Assembly (NCBI GenBank): GCA_964385635.1 | Contig: CAYLPU010000051.1 | Coordinates: forward strand, 1 to 34,529 | Source: CAYLPU01 sp964385635 | GTDB taxonomy: Bacteria > Chloroflexota > Anaerolineae > B4-G1 | Length of the DNA: 34,529 nt | Direction: 5' to 3' | Part shown: piece by piece, positions 33,083 through 34,529 of the stretch | Layout: every line of letters starts with the position of its first letter | How positions within the stretch are numbered: the first letter of the stretch is position 1 | Made by a program: the position numbers and the translations under genes | Notes under the pieces: model-generated | The model's database searches: none | Told to the model about the DNA's origin: nothing | The model's input: only the letters and a program-made list of their open reading frames with translations

Positions 33083-33467
33083 ATGGCTCTCAATCAACTT
33101 AACAACTCTGGCAGAAAGGTAAAACAGCTTTCAGCGCAGGACATCCACCAACTGACTCTGGAAACCCTGCAAACCTATTTCAAGCTGGACCGGGAAGGTT
33201 GCCAATACAACGAGCAAGACATCTGGGATGTAGTGATTGCGGCATCAGCGGAGCGGGAAACGGTCGGAACAATGTGTGACATTCTGGAAAATAGCCCCAG
33301 CGCCAACACAGTTCGCAATGCCATCAAAAGGTGTGCTGCCGACTGATGAGAATCTGAATGTCTTGGAAGCGACACTGAATGACATGCTGGTAGACCGTCT
33401 GCCAAAGAACCTGTTGAAGAACTCGTTACGCTGCGCCATTGATTTGGTTCTGATGGCCTATCATGGT
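33083..33467 (+). pseudogene. N-terminal part of a second transposase, frameshifted and truncated
   Basis: An ATG at 33083 with a strong CAGGAGG opens a frame (MALNQLNNSGRKVKQLSAQD...) that breaks at AAAA (33326-33329). Skipping one A continues it into GVLPTDENLNVLEATL and LRCAIDLVLMAYHGF, the last block resembling the first catalytic Asp strand of IS4/ISH3-like DDE transposases. The reading stops at 33467 where the IS4 copy 2 inverted repeat begins. It is thus a transposase gene with a one-base insertion, then interrupted. The left end of its parent IS probably lies between 33014 and 33060, but no inverted repeat could be assigned. Confidence 0.6.
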
Positions 33468-34323
33468 TTCTCTAGCGTACAGAACCTTTGTTCTGCGCTC
33501 AGACATCCACTGCTGTGCGAAATAGTCAATTGCAAGAATGACAAAAAGCCAGCCATGGGGTAAAATTCTGTTCACCCAAAACCGCGAACAGGAGGGCCCC
33601 ATGACTGACCGACATAGAGTATACACCAAAGTGCTGCAAACACTCAAACGCCAACTCAAGATGTACAGACGAGGCCACGTCGTGACCTTGGCGATGATGA
33701 TTACCGGCATTGTAATGAGCCACAAAGCCCAATTGGCCGTGATGAGTGGAGAGGTACCTACGGATGCGAAAGAGAAAAGCACCGAGATGCGTATGCGGCG
33801 CTGGGTCAAACACGAGAAGATCGATGTAGAAGTGACGTACATGCCGTTTGCGCGGCAGATATTGGCAGCGTTGGCGAGTGCGCCTCTGGTCTTGGCGATG
33901 GATGGGAGCACTATCGGGCGTGGCTGTATGATGCTGATGGTAGGAGTCATCTATCGCAAGCGGGCATTGCCCTTGGCTTGGGTGGTCTACAAAGGCAAGA
34001 TAAGGGCATGCTTCGTCGGTTCGGCACGTGGAAGTACTGCGAAAAGTAAAGCAGCTCATTCCAGAAGGAGCCGAAGTGGTCTTGTTGGGCGATGGTGAAT
34101 ATGACGACACCGAGATGGTGGAATGGGTGCAAACCCAAACTGATTGGTATTTCGTGCTGCGGACGTCCCCCAATATCAAGGTGCGGCAAGGGCAGGGCTG
34201 GCGCAGAGTGGACACCTATTCCAAACAGAAGGGAAGCCTCGTGACTGCCTATCAGGTCGCTTTCACCAAAACGGCAGCACTGTCGCTCAATCTGGTGGCG
34301 TGGTGGGGAGCCACTTACGAAGA

Positions 34324-34485
34324 ACCCATCTACCAGGGCAATCGCATTTATAATGTCGGGCAGACTTTGGGACACCGAAAAGCCCTTTTTGCTCCCGCTG
34401 GATTGCCAAATCCAGTGGCCAGGGCCTGGATCTGGCGATCCAGGCCGAGCGAATGGGATAAATGCGATTGCCCTAACCCATCTAC
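34324..34485. repeat. Target-site duplication flanking the MITE
   Basis: ACCCATCTAC occurs at 34324-34333 and again at 34476-34485; in the uninterrupted copy 1 the same 10 bases occur once. The repeat could be counted as 11 bp (AACCCATCTAC) because of the base shared with the element end. Confidence 0.85.
34334..34475. mobile_element. 142-bp MITE inserted in IS4 copy 2
   Basis: The ends are AGGGCAATCGCATTTAT (from 34335) and ATAAATGCGATTGCCCT (to 34474), a perfect 17-bp inverted repeat, with an extra C and A outside. The interior carries two hairpins, CTGGATT/AATCCAG and CCTGGATC/GATCCAGG, and no reading frame. The CAGGG-type end and roughly 10-bp duplication are compatible with mobilisation by an ISAs1-like transposase, but that assignment is tentative. 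Comparison with copy 1 gives exact boundaries. Confidence 0.85.
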
Positions 34486-34529
34486 TTGATCACGAATCTG
34501 CCCAATGGCAGCCGGGCCTGCTGGTTCTA

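Larger units (their letters stand above)
33468..34529 (+). mobile_element. IS4-family insertion sequence, copy 2 (runs off the window)
   Basis: Nearly identical to copy 1 from its left inverted repeat (TTCTCTAGCGTACA, one mismatch to copy 1) up to the window end, apart from the inserted MITE. I see four single-base differences from copy 1, all within the first 140 bp: one in the repeat, two in the untranslated leader and one in the second transposase codon (Ile versus Thr). It lies inside another transposase gene. The right end is outside the window. Confidence 0.8.
33601..34529 (+). pseudogene. IS4-family transposase, frameshifted and interrupted (copy 2)
   Basis: Same start context (AGGAGGGCCCC before ATG) and the same frameshift (AAGATAAGGGC at 33997-34007) as copy 1. 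The second frame is then broken at 34333 by the 142-bp MITE, which contributes an in-frame run ending at a stop near 34489. Sequence matching the copy 1 transposase resumes at 34486 and continues to the window end, before the catalytic Glu region. It cannot make an active transposase. Confidence 0.8.

Noticed and set aside
1..34529. CRISPR array, tRNA or rRNA genes
   Set aside because: No regularly spaced direct repeats and no recognisable tRNA or rRNA sequence were seen on either strand.

Overview
The window looks like a stretch of chromosome from an anaerobic, moderately GC-rich bacterium that ferments amino acids or amines. The gene repertoire (fused-ATPase ECF transporters, a tungsten-type aldehyde:ferredoxin oxidoreductase, a DUF6519-like protein, very large surface proteins with Ig-like domains) fits Chloroflexota, probably an Anaerolineae-like lineage. 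That placement is inference; there is no rRNA or other marker gene in the window.

Layout. 1-0.66 kb: eroded ISKra4-like transposase remnant. 0.7-2.9 kb: a DUF6519-like gene and a PIN-toxin/Phd-type antitoxin pair, followed by a ~197-bp MITE-like inverted-repeat element. 3.2-4.7 kb: the only long intact plus-strand gene, a GH99-like secreted glycosidase with a Thr/Pro stalk and C-terminal membrane anchor, probably from a leaderless transcript. 4.7-23.5 kb: an almost gapless minus-strand catabolic island. In transcription order it reads: ECF transporter 2 (fused ATPase, YkoE-like S component, EcfT), aldehyde ferredoxin oxidoreductase, four-cluster ferredoxin, class III aminotransferase, then a YheO/DauR-like regulator with its own strong promoter and three repeated operator-like boxes. 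After the regulator come an ornithine-cyclodeaminase family protein, a fold-type I aminotransferase, a Ser/Thr dehydratase-like enzyme, a cyclase-family hydrolase, putrescine carbamoyltransferase, ECF transporter 1 (large S component, fused ATPase, EcfT), agmatine deiminase and a second class III aminotransferase. 23.4-24.8 kb: an IS4-family element that has cut off the first gene of the ECF-2 operon. 25.0-32.8 kb: three minus-strand genes for two small lipoproteins and a 2172-residue surface protein with a zincin motif. 33.1-34.5 kb: a nested stack, in which a truncated transposase gene is interrupted by a second, nearly identical IS4 copy, itself interrupted by a 142-bp MITE with a target duplication.

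How the genes may work together. Agmatine deiminase plus putrescine carbamoyltransferase is the classic agmatine-to-putrescine route, which yields carbamoyl phosphate. In the Enterococcus-type agu operon the gene between these enzymes is the agmatine/putrescine antiporter; here that position holds a complete ECF transporter. Downstream, aminotransferases and a ferredoxin-linked aldehyde oxidoreductase could carry putrescine-derived aldehyde to an acid such as 4-aminobutyrate. The most interesting proposal is therefore a dedicated ECF-type importer for agmatine or a related guanidino/polyamine compound, coupled to an amine-fermentation island. The enzyme families are well supported; the substrate assignments are inference.
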